Assembly: GCA_965601825.1 (NCBI GenBank)
Contig: OZ271839.1
Coordinates: 2,232,001 to 2,296,000, forward strand
Direction: 5' to 3'
Length of the DNA stretch: 64,000 nt
DNA from: HXMU1420-13 sp965601825
GTDB taxonomy: Bacteria; Bacteroidota; Rhodothermia; Balneolales; Balneolaceae
Each line of letters begins with the position of its first letter. Within the stretch, counting starts at the first letter, position 1. A program made the translations under genes and the position numbers. Below, one piece after another: positions 26,972-36,230 of the stretch. Below the pieces are notes generated by a model. It worked only from the letters and a program-made list of their open reading frames with translations. It was not told where the DNA came from and ran no database searches.

Positions 26972-27980
26972 AGTTTGCAGGATTCTTCTAACACTGTTCT
27001 TAATTTCAAATTTAGCGCAAGCACAACCATTTGAATATCAAAAATATGACAATGTCTTGTTTGCTTCTCCTGACGGGTTTGATCTTACTATGGATATATA
27101 TACCCCACAAACCGGAAAGGAAAACTATCCTGTTTTAGTGATTTGGCATGGTGGAGGGTGGATCATCAATAATGAAACGATTATGGATGAGATGGCTTCA
27201 TATATCGCTTCAGAGGGTGAATATGTGGTATGTAATGTTAATTACCGACTTCTAGTTGATCAGAATAATTCAGTTAAACTAAATGAGATTGTTGAAGATG
27301 TATTTGGCAGTTTATTATGGATAAAATACAATATCAGCGATTATGGGGGAGATTCCACAAGGATTGGTATTACAGGAGATAGTGCAGGTGGTCACTTGGC
27401 TTCAATGGTACTAACTCATGGCAGAAATCTCGAATCGGATGGTTTTGCAGGTGATTCTTTCGGATATAATCCTAGTTGGTTACCGGAAGGGAAAACAGCT
27501 GAGCAAATTGCCTTAGAAGATGAGTTAAAAGTGCAAACCGCTGTTATTAGCTATGGTGTGTTGGATATGAAGAGGAGAGTAATGAATGGCTTTGAAACCT
27601 CTTTAAATGGATTTTGGGAATGGTCAGGTGCTTCACCAAGAGGAATGTTTGGAAGTGAATTTAATTTTGATGACAATACTGAAATGTATTTATCAGCTTC
27701 ACCTTATCATAATATCCCATTAGTTGAAGAGTATAAGTTACCGCCACAGTATCATCATGTAGGAGATTTAGACCAGACGACACCGGAAGAATCAATAAAT
27801 GCATATGTCACAAAATTGAAAGAATTAGGTCAGGAGGTCGAATACCGAGTTTTCGAAGGTTTTACTCATGCCTATCTGGATAGTGGGTGTAATGAGTTTT
27901 TGCAGTCTTGTTTTGATACTCATGCAGTTCCAGCTTTAGAAACTATTCTCTCGTTTTTAGATAGAACTCTGAAGAATTAG
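26961..27980 (+). CDS. Secreted alpha/beta-hydrolase esterase
   Basis: A 339 aa exported hydrolase. Start is ATG 26961 after a good AGGAGG ribosome site. The signal peptide runs MRLRVCRILLTLFLISNLAQAQ. The oxyanion motif HGGGW is near 66-70, the nucleophile motif GDSAGG near 137-142, and the catalytic His is in the GFTHAYLDSG segment. This resembles BD-FAE-type or carboxylesterase-like enzymes acting outside the cytoplasm. Substrate is unknown. It overlaps the upstream glycosyltransferase end. Confidence 0.87.
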   Translation: MRLRVCRILLTLFLISNLAQAQPFEYQKYDNVLFASPDGFDLTMDIYTPQTGKENYPVLVIWHGGGWIINNETIMDEMASYIASEGEYVVCNVNYRLLVDQNNSVKLNEIVEDVFGSLLWIKYNISDYGGDSTRIGITGDSAGGHLASMVLTHGRNLESDGFAGDSFGYNPSWLPEGKTAEQIALEDELKVQTAVISYGVLDMKRRVMNGFETSLNGFWEWSGASPRGMFGSEFNFDDNTEMYLSASPYHNIPLVEEYKLPPQYHHVGDLDQTTPEESINAYVTKLKELGQEVEYRVFEGFTHAYLDSGCNEFLQSCFDTHAVPALETILSFLDRTLKN

Positions 27981-28556
27981 TTAGTCTTCAATTTTCTTGC
28001 AATCAATTTTCCAGGTAGGATAGATTATACTTTCATCGGGATTAACCCATTCTCCCTGCCAGTAAAAAGAATCATCATCTATATTAAGAAAATTGATTTT
28101 ATAATATCCTTGCATACCATTAGGAGCGGTTTGTTCCCGATAAAGTATAATATCACCGTTTTCTTGTTTTCCACCTTTCCACGATGGTAGGGTAGATACG
28201 GCTGCATTACTACTATAGTAGTGAACAAACCATGCTGAACTGTCTGAATTAAATTGACGAATACTACCTGCACTAAATCTTCCTTCCTGTAGTGTTTCGT
28301 CCTGAACCCCCATTCCGTTCATGATATATTTCCATTTCCATTGTAACGTATTTGGTTCACTCCAACTGCCATCTGGGTTTCTAAGTTCTGAAGTGCACTG
28401 AGATAAACCAATTATTTGGTCAAAATCAGCTAGTTGGGAAGGTGCATCAGGATTAACTTGACCAAATGGAAACTCAGGAGATGGCTCATATTCAAATTGT
28501 GCAAACGTATTTGGGCAAATATAAAGACCTAATAATAGGGCTGTTAATATCTTCAT
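27981..28556 (-). CDS. Exported protein of unknown function (DUF1579-like)
   Basis: A 191 aa protein from ATG 28556. The signal peptide MKILTALLLGLYICPNTFAQ is followed by a beta-rich body rich in Trp and Tyr (LQWKWKYIMNGMGVQDETLQEG, then SFYWQGEWVNPDES). This is the pattern of the calycin-like DUF1579 group, which I suggest with low weight. Two Cys residues could form a disulfide. It converges on the esterase with no gap. Confidence 0.5.
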   Translation of the reverse strand: MKILTALLLGLYICPNTFAQFEYEPSPEFPFGQVNPDAPSQLADFDQIIGLSQCTSELRNPDGSWSEPNTLQWKWKYIMNGMGVQDETLQEGRFSAGSIRQFNSDSSAWFVHYYSSNAAVSTLPSWKGGKQENGDIILYREQTAPNGMQGYYKINFLNIDDDSFYWQGEWVNPDESIIYPTWKIDCKKIED

Positions 28557-28640
28557 AGTCATAAATTCATTTATGACTAATAAAGTGGTTTTTTAATTCA
28601 AATTCTTAAATATGGGACTAAGCGCTAATTGAAATAAAAA

Positions 28641-28658
28641 AGGCTCCTATTGGAGCCT
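28641..28658 (-). terminator. Intrinsic terminator after the TPR protein gene
   Basis: On the minus strand AGGCTCC-AATA-GGAGCCT is followed by a run of T. It is a tight 7-bp stem with a 4-nt loop, placed 22 nt beyond the gene. Confidence 0.85.
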
Positions 28659-28680
28659 CAAAAAGATCAAGAAACTGATT

Positions 28681-29367
28681 TTACAGTGAAGCAGAAATTT
28701 TTCCTTCTAATCGAAGTGACTCAGTTGCTTCTAAACTATTTGGATAGTCAGCTAAAATTCTTTGAGCTAATTCTTGTGCAGTCTCCAAATCACCTAATTC
28801 AAAATAAGTTTCTGCAGCTTTTAAAAGATTGTCCGGAGAAGTGAATTCATTGTCATTCCACTCAGCTGCTTCGACGTAAGTATCTGCAGCTCTTTCTAAA
28901 CTTCCATTTTCTTTTAATAAGCTCGCATAGAAGCTAATTGGTCCTACACCTAAAATTCCTTCCGGAGCATTGTAACTTTCAAACTGAGCGAGCGCATCTT
29001 CGATGTTACCCAATTTGAAGCTTGAAACAGAGGCGTAATAATTTGCCAGATTTCCGGCTTCTGTTCCTGAGAATTCATTTGCAATGGCAAGGAAACCATA
29101 AGTTAATTCGAAGCTATCTCCATTTAATGCTCGGTCGAAGTCGCCATTTGTGTAATATCCTTCAGCGATTGCCAATAATTGTTGAGCCTGATTTTCTTGT
29201 GAAGAAGAGTAATATTGATAACCTACAAAGGATCCTATCACTACAACTAAACCAATGAACACTGCAAGAATTATAGTTCGGTTTTCATTAAAGAAAGACG
29301 TTGCTTTAGCAACATTTTCCAGTAACGGATCAGTTTGTAGTTCTTCCTTAGAAAGCTTGTTCGACAT
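28681..29367 (-). CDS. TPR-repeat inner-membrane protein (YfgM-like)
   Basis: A 228 aa protein with one membrane helix at about 33-53 (ILAVFIGLVVVIGSFVG) followed by four to five TPR-like helix pairs (for example GNIEDALAQFESY and GSLERAADTYVEA). The cytoplasmic N-terminus is short and charged, while the TPR body would be periplasmic. This layout resembles YfgM-type ancillary SecYEG proteins, which is an inference from domain order. It has its own promoter and terminator. Confidence 0.72.
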   Translation of the reverse strand: MSNKLSKEELQTDPLLENVAKATSFFNENRTIILAVFIGLVVVIGSFVGYQYYSSSQENQAQQLLAIAEGYYTNGDFDRALNGDSFELTYGFLAIANEFSGTEAGNLANYYASVSSFKLGNIEDALAQFESYNAPEGILGVGPISFYASLLKENGSLERAADTYVEAAEWNDNEFTSPDNLLKAAETYFELGDLETAQELAQRILADYPNSLEATESLRLEGKISASL

Positions 29368-29404
29368 GGTGTATTAGCGTTTTCAAAAATTAGTTTACAG
29401 ACTC

Positions 29405-29434
29405 CAAAAATACGGCTGTTTTAGGGTTATACAA
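29405..29434 (-). promoter_or_regulatory. Promoter of the TPR protein gene
   Basis: On the minus strand TTG at 29434-29432 is followed after exactly 19 nt by TATTTTTG at 29412-29405, an excellent match to the Bacteroidota -33/-7 pattern, 38 nt upstream of ATG 29367. Confidence 0.75.
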
Positions 29435-29437
29435 AAC

Positions 29438-30130
29438 TTAAAGTGCCGATAGTTTACCATTTTTTATTTCTAGAATCTGATCAGAACGTTGCGCGATTTC
29501 TTCTTCGTGTGTTATGAGTAATACCGACACTGAATACTCATCCTTAAGTTCAAACAGTAAGTCAAGGATAATCTCAGTATTTCGATCATCAAGATTACCG
29601 GTTGGTTCATCAGCAAGTACTAATGAAGGACGATTCATAATAGCTCTGGCCATTGAAACGCGTTGCTGTTCACCTCCTGATAGTTGGGTTGGTCGGTGAT
29701 ATCCACGATCTGCGACTCCGAATCGTTTTAAAAGCTCATTGGCTTGCTCATTCGCCTGTTGAAGATCCATTCCAGCTATCAAAGCGGGCATACTTACATT
29801 CTCGAGAGCTGTAAATTCTGGTAATAGATGATGAAACTGAAATACGAAACCGATGTTTTTATTCCTGAAATCGGCTAAATCATCGGAATTCATTTTAGCT
29901 AAATTAGAATCACCCCAAAATACAGTTCCAGAATCAGGCTTATCAAGGCCGCCTAATATATGTAGGAGCGTGCTTTTTCCACTACCACTTGAACCAACTA
30001 TACTTATGATTTTAGCTGAAGGAATTTCAACAGAAACACCGTCTAAGACCTGTAGTGGCTGTTCAGACTGCTCAGAAACATAGCTTTTGTGAATATCTAT
30101 AGCAGTTAAAATTGAAGACGAATTACTCAT
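29438..30130 (-). CDS. lolD: ABC transporter ATP-binding protein (LolD-like)
   Basis: A 230 aa ATPase. Walker A GSSGSGKST, Q-loop region FQFHHLLPEF, signature LSGGEQQRV, Walker B LVLADEPTG and the H-loop His in LITHEEE are all present. LolD drives release of lipoproteins from the inner membrane with LolC/E, though MacB-like or FtsE-like ATPases share this look. No permease gene is next to it. Start is ATG 30130, overlapping the ymdB stop by 4 nt. The longer frame to 30187 lies inside ymdB. Confidence 0.8.
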   Translation of the reverse strand: MSNSSSILTAIDIHKSYVSEQSEQPLQVLDGVSVEIPSAKIISIVGSSGSGKSTLLHILGGLDKPDSGTVFWGDSNLAKMNSDDLADFRNKNIGFVFQFHHLLPEFTALENVSMPALIAGMDLQQANEQANELLKRFGVADRGYHRPTQLSGGEQQRVSMARAIMNRPSLVLADEPTGNLDDRNTEIILDLLFELKDEYSVSVLLITHEEEIAQRSDQILEIKNGKLSAL

Positions 30131-30945
30131 GAATCCATTTTCGAGTTTACAAATTCCGGATATATAACGGATTCGATATGAACACATTTTCCGGATTCGG
30201 TATCAACTTTAGCAAGTACGCCACAAATATGGTTGTCTCCATTTGCTGCTTTATACTTTTGATGTACACCCGTCATAAATCTCTTTATGGCTACTTTTTT
30301 ATCCATACCTAAAGAGGAATTAAATGAACCGGTCATTCCTGCATCAGTTAAGTAACCTAGTCCATTTGGGAAAATTCTGGCATCTCCGGTTGGAATATGA
30401 GTATGTGTACCAACAAAGACTGAAGCTCGTCCATCAATATGCCAGGCTAGTGATACTTTTTCGGCGGTAGCTTCTGCATGGAAATCAACAAAGATGATGT
30501 TTGTCTGTTCACGCATTTTATCTATAGCCCAATCAGTAGCAGAAAATGGATCATCGATTGGCTTCATGAATGTCCGGCCTTGTACGTTGAGTACGCCAAT
30601 TTTGAATTTGGTACCTGGAATTTCATAGACGCCAAATCCAACTCCGGCATTACCTTTTGGGTAATTGAGAGGACGGAGGATGGTATTATTGTCTCGCATA
30701 TATTGGAAGACTTTCCATTTATCAAAAGAATGATCGCCACCAGTAATTACATGAACCCCAATGGAATGAAGGTTTTTTATAATTTCCTCGTTAATACCAT
30801 GACCTTCATGGGAGTTCTCTCCATTAGCTATCACAAAATCAGCTTTATGATTCTTTATCAAGCTGGGTAATGCCATTTGAGTGATTGATAAACCAGCTTC
30901 CCCAACAATGTCTCCGATGAATAAAATATTTACAGTCTCAGCCAA
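30127..30945 (-). CDS. ymdB: YmdB-type metallophosphoesterase
   Basis: A 272 aa cytoplasmic enzyme of the TIGR00282/YmdB family, di-iron or di-manganese phosphodiesterases cleaving 2',3'-cyclic nucleotides. Metal-binding motifs are LFIGDIVGEAG at 8-18, ANGENSHEGHG near 40-50, TGGDHSFDKW near 67 and the terminal HxH in FVGTHTHIPTG. It sits between zapA and lolD, tightly spaced, in the conserved pheT-zapA neighbourhood of Bacteroidota. Its role in this lineage is not known. Confidence 0.9.
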   Translation of the reverse strand: MAETVNILFIGDIVGEAGLSITQMALPSLIKNHKADFVIANGENSHEGHGINEEIIKNLHSIGVHVITGGDHSFDKWKVFQYMRDNNTILRPLNYPKGNAGVGFGVYEIPGTKFKIGVLNVQGRTFMKPIDDPFSATDWAIDKMREQTNIIFVDFHAEATAEKVSLAWHIDGRASVFVGTHTHIPTGDARIFPNGLGYLTDAGMTGSFNSSLGMDKKVAIKRFMTGVHQKYKAANGDNHICGVLAKVDTESGKCVHIESVIYPEFVNSKMDS

Positions 30946-30972
30946 TTTCTCTTGATCTAAAGGTGAAGTTTT

Positions 30973-31266
30973 CTAGCTCTTAATGTCTTCAATTAAGCGT
31001 TCAAGACTTGAATTTACTCTTTCCATCATAACTTCCTCATTCTTCAAAGCATCAGAAGTGTCTTGTCTGGCTTCAAATAATTCTTCTGCAATACTCAGTG
31101 CAGCTAATACCATAACGGTAGATTCCGGCTGCTTTGTTAATTGATTGCGATACGTTTGAAATCTTTCATCCACAAAATTGCAGATTCTAACCATGTTTTC
31201 CTCTTCATGGTCTTCAACTTTGAGTGGATACTGTTTTCCTAAGATAGATACTTTAATCGATTTCAT
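30973..31266 (-). CDS. zapA: Cell division protein ZapA
   Basis: A 97 aa ZapA: the beta start SIKVSILGKQYPLKV, then NMVRICNFVDERF and a C-terminal coiled-coil helix (about 45-97). ZapA cross-links FtsZ filaments at mid-cell. Its start overlaps the stop of the upstream 84-residue coiled-coil gene by 4 nt, as in other zapA operons of this group. I looked for a 6S RNA beside it and saw none in the 28-nt gap downstream. Confidence 0.9.
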   Translation of the reverse strand: MKSIKVSILGKQYPLKVEDHEEENMVRICNFVDERFQTYRNQLTKQPESTVMVLAALSIAEELFEARQDTSDALKNEEVMMERVNSSLERLIEDIKS

Positions 31267-31517
31267 GCTTGATCCGTTAAATGATTATCAATCTTGGAAA
31301 TCAATCCTTGTACTTGCTGGCGCATTGCAAGGCGTTCCGATTCAGTAATTGCAGAGAAGATATCGGTTTGTTTTCCCCTCAAATCTTCAAGCTTATTTAC
31401 CAATTTGGCGTTTTCTCTTTTTAGATCTTTAATCTGCTGCTTCAAATTTCCTACTTCATCGTCTATTTTAGAAAGAAGTGCTTTAAATTTTGTTGATTGT
31501 TGAGACAGCTGATTCAT
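31263..31517 (-). CDS. Small coiled-coil protein (probable division accessory)
   Basis: An 84 aa protein predicted to be almost wholly coiled coil: residues 5-45 show heptad spacing (FKALLSKIDDEVGNLKQQI), with a second helix after a short break. It is acidic-basic and has no membrane segment. Its position 4 nt into zapA and downstream of pheT is conserved in many Bacteroidota. It may be a ZapB-like partner, which I infer only from shape and context. Confidence 0.68.
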   Translation of the reverse strand: MNQLSQQSTKFKALLSKIDDEVGNLKQQIKDLKRENAKLVNKLEDLRGKQTDIFSAITESERLAMRQQVQGLISKIDNHLTDQA

Positions 31518-31521
31518 AGAA

Positions 31522-33924
31522 TTAACCTCGTAACTTGGCGCCGAATTGTTTTTCCAACGTTTTTATTATTCGGTTTATAATAGGTTCTACTTCTTTGATA
31601 TTCAAGGTCTTGTTAGGATCAATGAAATTTAGCCTGAAGGCAATACTTTTATTGCCTTTTCCTACTGATTCACCTTCAAAAACGTCGAAAATGTCTAGAT
31701 TTTGAAGAGTCTTTCCAGCATTTGAGTTTATAGCAGTCATCATTTTTCCTGCAGAAACTTGTTGGTCAACGATCACTGCAAAATCGAATTCAAATGGTGG
31801 GTACTTAGGAATTGATGAAAATCCTTTCTCCTTCACTTTAGATAATGCATTCGAAATAGCATTGATCGAAAACTCAGCTACAAAAACGGGAAGTTCTATT
31901 CCATAAACTTTCAATAGTTTTTGATCGACTATTTCAATTCTACCAAGTTCTTTTTTAGCGACTGAAATTACCAGTGCCCCTTCAGCTTCCTTCGCTTGGA
32001 AGGAGCTAGTTAGTCCAAGTTTTGTCAATAAACCGGCTACTTCTTGTTTTAAATCAAACACAGAATAGTATTCAGGTTTTCCTGTCCAATGTTCTTTTGA
32101 TTTAAATCCTGCTAATCCGAATAAAACGTGTGTTTGTTCATTGATTCCATCATGAAAGGAGGTTTCACCAACTTTGAACACATTACCACATTCAAAGAAT
32201 CGAATACCTGAAGCCTGGCGATTGAAATTGTAGGCTGCTGCTTTTAAAAATCCATGAAGTAGAGATGGGCGAAGAGTGGTCATATCAGCCGTCAATGGAT
32301 TCAGTGTACCAACCATTGAGTCTAAACTGCCAAATTGCTCCGCTTCTTTTTCTGAGATCAAAGAATTGGTATAGATTTCGCGAAAACCTAATTCAACACC
32401 GGTTTTTCGGATCTTCTCCATGAGAATTTCCCATTCAGAAAATTTCTCTGTTGAAACAAATATACCGTGACTTGGAGCCTCAATCTTATTGTAATCGTAT
32501 AAGCGACCAACTTCTTCAATTAAATCTACTTCCCGTTCAAGGTCAGGGCGAAAGGTTGGAACTTTGAAGGTAACGGTATCATCATTTTTACTGATGACTT
32601 CTAATTCAAGTCCATCAACAATTGATATGGCTTCGTCAATGCTTAGATCAGTGCCTAATAACCTGTTTAGATAGCTTTTTCGAAGTGAAAGTTCTTTGCT
32701 ATCTGTTACAGTAGGATGGATGTCTAATAGCTCATCAGCAAGTGTTCCACCTGCAACTTCCTGAATTAATTTTGCTGCACGTTCTACTGCATAAGCTTGA
32801 TTATTGGGATCTACTCCACGTTCAAATCGATAAGAGGCATCAGTTTGAAGGGTTTGTGCTTTGGCAGTTTTTCTAACTGTTCCGGGATCGAAATAAGCAC
32901 CTTCTAAAAAGATGTTCGTCGTTTTATTGCTTACTTCGCTATAAAGTCCACCCATCACACCGGCTATACCAACCGGACCATCACCATCACAAATAAATAA
33001 AGTGCCTGGAGCGCATTTTCTTTTAGTATGATCAAGCGTTTCGAACTCAACTTCATGTTCAAAATCCTTTACGATGATTTTCTTTCCGTTGATTTCATCA
33101 TAATCATAGGCATGTAGTGGTTGACCAAGCTCGAACATCACATAATTGGTCACATCAACAACATTATTGATTGGACGCGAACCAATAGCTTCTAATTTAT
33201 CTTTCAACCACTTTGGAGATTCCTTGATCTCGACTCCTTTTATCATCTTTCCGACAAATCGATGACATTTATCTGCATTCTCAATTGAAACGGAGATGTC
33301 ATCGCACGCAGTAACCTGAGTTGAAAGTTCAACTTCTGGTTTCTTAAGTGGTAGATTTAATGCTGCTGATAAGTCACGTGCCACTCCAAGATGACCGGTT
33401 GCATCAGGTCGGTTTGGTGTTATTGCAATATCGATAATGGTATCAGTATAAATATCGAATAGACTAGCTACGGGTGTTCCAACTTCTAAAGAACTATCTA
33501 GAACCATGATTCCATCATGATTATCACCTAGTCCAAGTTCGTCTTCAGCGCAAATCATACCATTTGATTCTTCACCGCGAAGTTTGGCTTTTCGTAGAGT
33601 TAGAAAACTTCGATCATCCAATTTAATTGGTAGGGTAGAACCAACCGTTGCAACGGGCACTTTTTGTCCGGCAGCTACATTAGGTGCTCCACAAACAATT
33701 TGAACGGTTTCTTCTCCAAGATTTACTTGGCAAAGTGTGAGTTTATCTGCGTTTGGATGCTGTTTCGTTTCGAGAACTTCTCCAACTAATACGTCTTCGA
33801 GCTTGCTACCAAATTCGAAGGTTTCTTCTTCCTCAAGTCCAATTAAGGTTAGTTTTTCTGCTGTCTCGTATGGATTGAGAGGGATATCAATAAATTCTTT
33901 AAGCCAATTATAGGATAACTTCAT
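31522..33924 (-). CDS. pheT: Phenylalanyl-tRNA synthetase beta subunit
   Basis: An 800 aa protein with the full PheT layout: an N-terminal B1/tRNA-binding OB fold (KLSYNWLKEFIDIPL, GEVLETKQHPNADKLTLCQV), the B3-B4 editing domain (about 200-400, HAYDYDEI, GIAGVMGG), B5 (TFRPDLEREVDLIEEVGRLYDY), the catalytic-like core B6-B7, and a C-terminal FDX-ACB domain. Works with PheS to charge tRNA-Phe. Normal length, no lesion. Next to pheS on the minus strand, 17 nt apart. Confidence 0.97.
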   Translation of the reverse strand: MKLSYNWLKEFIDIPLNPYETAEKLTLIGLEEEETFEFGSKLEDVLVGEVLETKQHPNADKLTLCQVNLGEETVQIVCGAPNVAAGQKVPVATVGSTLPIKLDDRSFLTLRKAKLRGEESNGMICAEDELGLGDNHDGIMVLDSSLEVGTPVASLFDIYTDTIIDIAITPNRPDATGHLGVARDLSAALNLPLKKPEVELSTQVTACDDISVSIENADKCHRFVGKMIKGVEIKESPKWLKDKLEAIGSRPINNVVDVTNYVMFELGQPLHAYDYDEINGKKIIVKDFEHEVEFETLDHTKRKCAPGTLFICDGDGPVGIAGVMGGLYSEVSNKTTNIFLEGAYFDPGTVRKTAKAQTLQTDASYRFERGVDPNNQAYAVERAAKLIQEVAGGTLADELLDIHPTVTDSKELSLRKSYLNRLLGTDLSIDEAISIVDGLELEVISKNDDTVTFKVPTFRPDLEREVDLIEEVGRLYDYNKIEAPSHGIFVSTEKFSEWEILMEKIRKTGVELGFREIYTNSLISEKEAEQFGSLDSMVGTLNPLTADMTTLRPSLLHGFLKAAAYNFNRQASGIRFFECGNVFKVGETSFHDGINEQTHVLFGLAGFKSKEHWTGKPEYYSVFDLKQEVAGLLTKLGLTSSFQAKEAEGALVISVAKKELGRIEIVDQKLLKVYGIELPVFVAEFSINAISNALSKVKEKGFSSIPKYPPFEFDFAVIVDQQVSAGKMMTAINSNAGKTLQNLDIFDVFEGESVGKGNKSIAFRLNFIDPNKTLNIKEVEPIINRIIKTLEKQFGAKLRG

Positions 33925-33941
33925 TATTTCTGATGCGGCTT

Positions 33942-34949
33942 TTAATTAAACTGTTCGAGAAAACGAATATCATTTTCGTAGAAAGTGCGGATATCGTCGA
34001 TTCCATATTTGAGGATACAAATACGTTCAACGCCCATTCCCCAGGCAAAGCCTGTATATTTCTCAGGATCTACTCCAGAAGCAATAAATACATTTGGGTC
34101 AACCATTCCGGAGCCAAGAATTTCCAACCACTTTCCATCTTTTTCGCTTCCCCACCAAATATCCATTTCTAAACTTGGTTCAGTGAAAGGGAAAAACCCT
34201 GGTCGAAGTCGGTATTTTACATCCGAACCATACATTAGCTTCACAAATGTGATCAATGTTTCTTTTAGATCAGCTACGCTCACATTTTCATCCACATAAA
34301 GAGCTTCAACCTGGTGGAATAAGAAATATGATTTCGGTGAAACAGCTTCATTTCTATATACACGTCCCGGCATGATGGATCGAATTGGAGGTTTTGTATT
34401 CTCCATTAATCGAATTTGAACAGGGGATGTGTGAGTTCTTAAAACCAAATCCATCATATTAGGATCATCGCTCTTTCGAACAAAGAAAGTATCCTGTTCA
34501 TCACGTGCCGGATGATTTGGTGGAAAATTAAGAGCTGTGAAATTGTGAAAATCATCCTCAACTTCGGGTCCATCTGCAATAGTAAAACCTAGTCGATAGA
34601 AAATATTCTTCATCTCATCTAAGGTCTGTGTTAGTGGATGAAGTGAACCGATTATAGGTTCAGGGGCTGTTAAGGTAATATCATCTAGCGCACTTTTTTG
34701 GGTGGTTGCACCAGATTCTAGTTCTGTTTTTGATGAATCAAATTTACTCTGAGCCAATTGTTTGGCTTCATTCATCAATTTTCCAACAGCACCGCGTTCT
34801 TCTTTTGGAACAGAACCCAGGTTCTTGAACATGGATTGTACTTTCCCGTTTCTGGAAAGGAATTCCAGGCGAAAAGCTTCTAATTCTTCATTATTAGATA
34901 TTGAAAAGCTTTCGATGGAATTGGTAAGATCTTTTATCTGATCAATCAT
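33942..34949 (-). CDS. pheS: Phenylalanyl-tRNA synthetase alpha subunit
   Basis: A 335 aa protein with a coiled-coil N-terminus (about 5-85) and the class II core: motif 1 around HPLTQTLDEMKNIFYRLGF, motif 2 with FFVRKSDDPN and RTHTSPVQIR, and motif 3 in GFAWGMGVERICIL near 310. Charges tRNA-Phe as an alpha2-beta2 enzyme with PheT. It follows rplT across a terminator and has its own start region. No oddity seen. Confidence 0.97.
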   Translation of the reverse strand: MIDQIKDLTNSIESFSISNNEELEAFRLEFLSRNGKVQSMFKNLGSVPKEERGAVGKLMNEAKQLAQSKFDSSKTELESGATTQKSALDDITLTAPEPIIGSLHPLTQTLDEMKNIFYRLGFTIADGPEVEDDFHNFTALNFPPNHPARDEQDTFFVRKSDDPNMMDLVLRTHTSPVQIRLMENTKPPIRSIMPGRVYRNEAVSPKSYFLFHQVEALYVDENVSVADLKETLITFVKLMYGSDVKYRLRPGFFPFTEPSLEMDIWWGSEKDGKWLEILGSGMVDPNVFIASGVDPEKYTGFAWGMGVERICILKYGIDDIRTFYENDIRFLEQFN

Positions 34950-34989
34950 AAGTGAGTTAAATAAGTCTGATCGAGAGTCCCGAAAATAA

Positions 34990-35030
34990 AAAAACCGGTA
35001 AACCTATTATGATAAGATTTACCGGCTTTG
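34990..35030 (-). terminator. Intrinsic terminator after rplT
   Basis: CCGGTAAA (34995-35002) pairs with TTTACCGG (35018-35025) across a 15-nt loop. On the minus strand the stem is followed by TTTTTTTATTTT, so it ends the thrS-infC-rpmI-rplT transcript and partly separates it from pheST. Confidence 0.85.
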
Positions 35031-35052
35031 TCATATAATTAGCAAGTTTCGC

Positions 35053-35400
35053 TTATGCGTGAGCTTCCTTCACGATGGCAGCAAACGTTTCCGGATCGTG
35101 AACTGCGATATCAGCTAAAACCTTGCGGTTAATTTCCATGTTTTTGTTCGACATGGCGCTGATTAATCTAGAATATGTGCTTCCGTTTAATCGAGCGGCT
35201 GCATTAATTCGTACAATCCATAATCTTCGGAATACACGCTTACGATTTTTTCTATCGCGGTATTGGTACTGAAGACCTTTCTCCACCGCATTTTTCGCAA
35301 TCGTGTAAACATTCTTACGCTTGCCCCAGTAACCTTTCGCTTGATTTAGAATCTTTTTGCGACGGCGACGGGAAGCCACTAAGTTTAGTGAACGTGGCAT
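35053..35400 (-). CDS. rplT: 50S ribosomal protein L20
   Basis: A 115 aa, very basic protein: PRSLNLVASRRRRKKILNQA, then KGYWGKRKNVYTIAKNAVEK, then RRLWIVRINAAARLNGSTYS, as in all L20 proteins. Binds 23S rRNA and often controls its own operon at the rpmI leader. It is 28 nt downstream of rpmI. Confidence 0.98.
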   Translation of the reverse strand: MPRSLNLVASRRRRKKILNQAKGYWGKRKNVYTIAKNAVEKGLQYQYRDRKNRKRVFRRLWIVRINAAARLNGSTYSRLISAMSNKNMEINRKVLADIAVHDPETFAAIVKEAHA

Positions 35401-35428
35401 TTTGTCAAGATTTTGAGGTTAAAATTTC

Positions 35429-35617
35429 TTAGATCATTTCTTTTACTCTTGCTTCATCGGCTTTAGCCACAAGGGTAGTCTGACCTAAATTTCTTTTAGT
35501 TTTGCTGCTTTTCTTTGTTAAGATGTGACGCTTAAAAGCTTTTTTACGCTTAATTTTACCGCTTCCGGTAAGTTTAAAGCGCTTTTTAGCACCACTATTT
35601 GATTTCATTTTTGGCAT
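35429..35617 (-). CDS. rpmI: 50S ribosomal protein L35
   Basis: A 62 aa basic protein with the L35 signature PKMKSNSGAKKRFKLTGSG followed by KIKRKKAFKRHIL. In the usual infC-rpmI-rplT order, 76 nt after infC. Confidence 0.98.
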   Translation of the reverse strand: MPKMKSNSGAKKRFKLTGSGKIKRKKAFKRHILTKKSSKTKRNLGQTTLVAKADEARVKEMI

Positions 35618-35693
35618 TAGTATTCCACTTGCTTTGTGAAAATTTACAGACTTTCAAAATACGCATAAATACGCATCTTAAGCAATGCCTAAA

Positions 35694-36230
35694 TCACTTG
35701 AGAGGTGATAAAATCATGATCATTCGGCGACCTTCCAGATTAGGCTTTGATTCAATCTTAGAAACATCTTCTAAAGCCTTTGCTAGTTTCAATAATACCA
35801 GCTCGCCTTTTTCTGTGTAAAGCATATCGCGACCACGGAATTGAACAGAAGCTTTTACTTTGTCTCCACTTGATAAAAACTCACGAGCATGGCGAGTTTT
35901 GAATTCAAGATCATGATCATCTGTATTTGGTCGAAATCGTAGTTCTTTAACCGTTACAGTGTGTTGTTTTTTCTTAGCTTCTTTCTCTTTCTTTTTCTTT
36001 TCGTAAAGATATTTTCCGTAGTCAATAATCTTACAAACTGGGGGTCTTGCATCAGGTGCAATTTCCACCAAATCTAAATTAAACTGTTCCGCTATTTGAA
36101 GGGCACGTTCAGAGGTAGTGATTTCATGTGAATTGTCCGGTTTAATTACACGGACCTGCGGTGCATTAATTTCTTCGTTTAATCTTGGTCGGTCTTCTTT
36201 AACCGGCGGACGAAAGTTTCTTCTTGCGAT
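35694..36230 (-). CDS. infC: Translation initiation factor IF-3, started by a non-standard ATC codon
   Basis: A 178 aa IF-3: the N-domain (NEEINAPQVRVIKPDNSHEI, then ALQIAEQFNLDLVEIAPDARPP), linker, and C-domain (VKELRFRPNTDDHDLEFKTRHA, then RGRDMLYTEKG). The 125 aa frame beginning at 36071 lacks the whole N-domain; that first codon is an internal TTG. Reading upstream to the in-frame TAA at 36248-36246 meets no ATG, GTG or TTG. The only plausible start is ATC at 36230, 5 nt after GAGGA. Non-standard starts on infC are known in E. coli (AUU), where IF-3 discriminates against them and so regulates itself. thrS stops 19 nt upstream. Confidence 0.9.
   Translation of the reverse strand: MARRNFRPPVKEDRPRLNEEINAPQVRVIKPDNSHEITTSERALQIAEQFNLDLVEIAPDARPPVCKIIDYGKYLYEKKKKEKEAKKKQHTVTVKELRFRPNTDDHDLEFKTRHAREFLSSGDKVKASVQFRGRDMLYTEKGELVLLKLAKALEDVSKIESKPNLEGRRMIMILSPLK

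Noticed and set aside
30946..30972. 6S RNA beside zapA
   Set aside because: The gap is only 27 nt and no long hairpin RNA fits there.
35694..36071. infC starting at 36071
   Set aside because: That codon is an internal TTG and the frame would lose the whole IF-3 N-domain.
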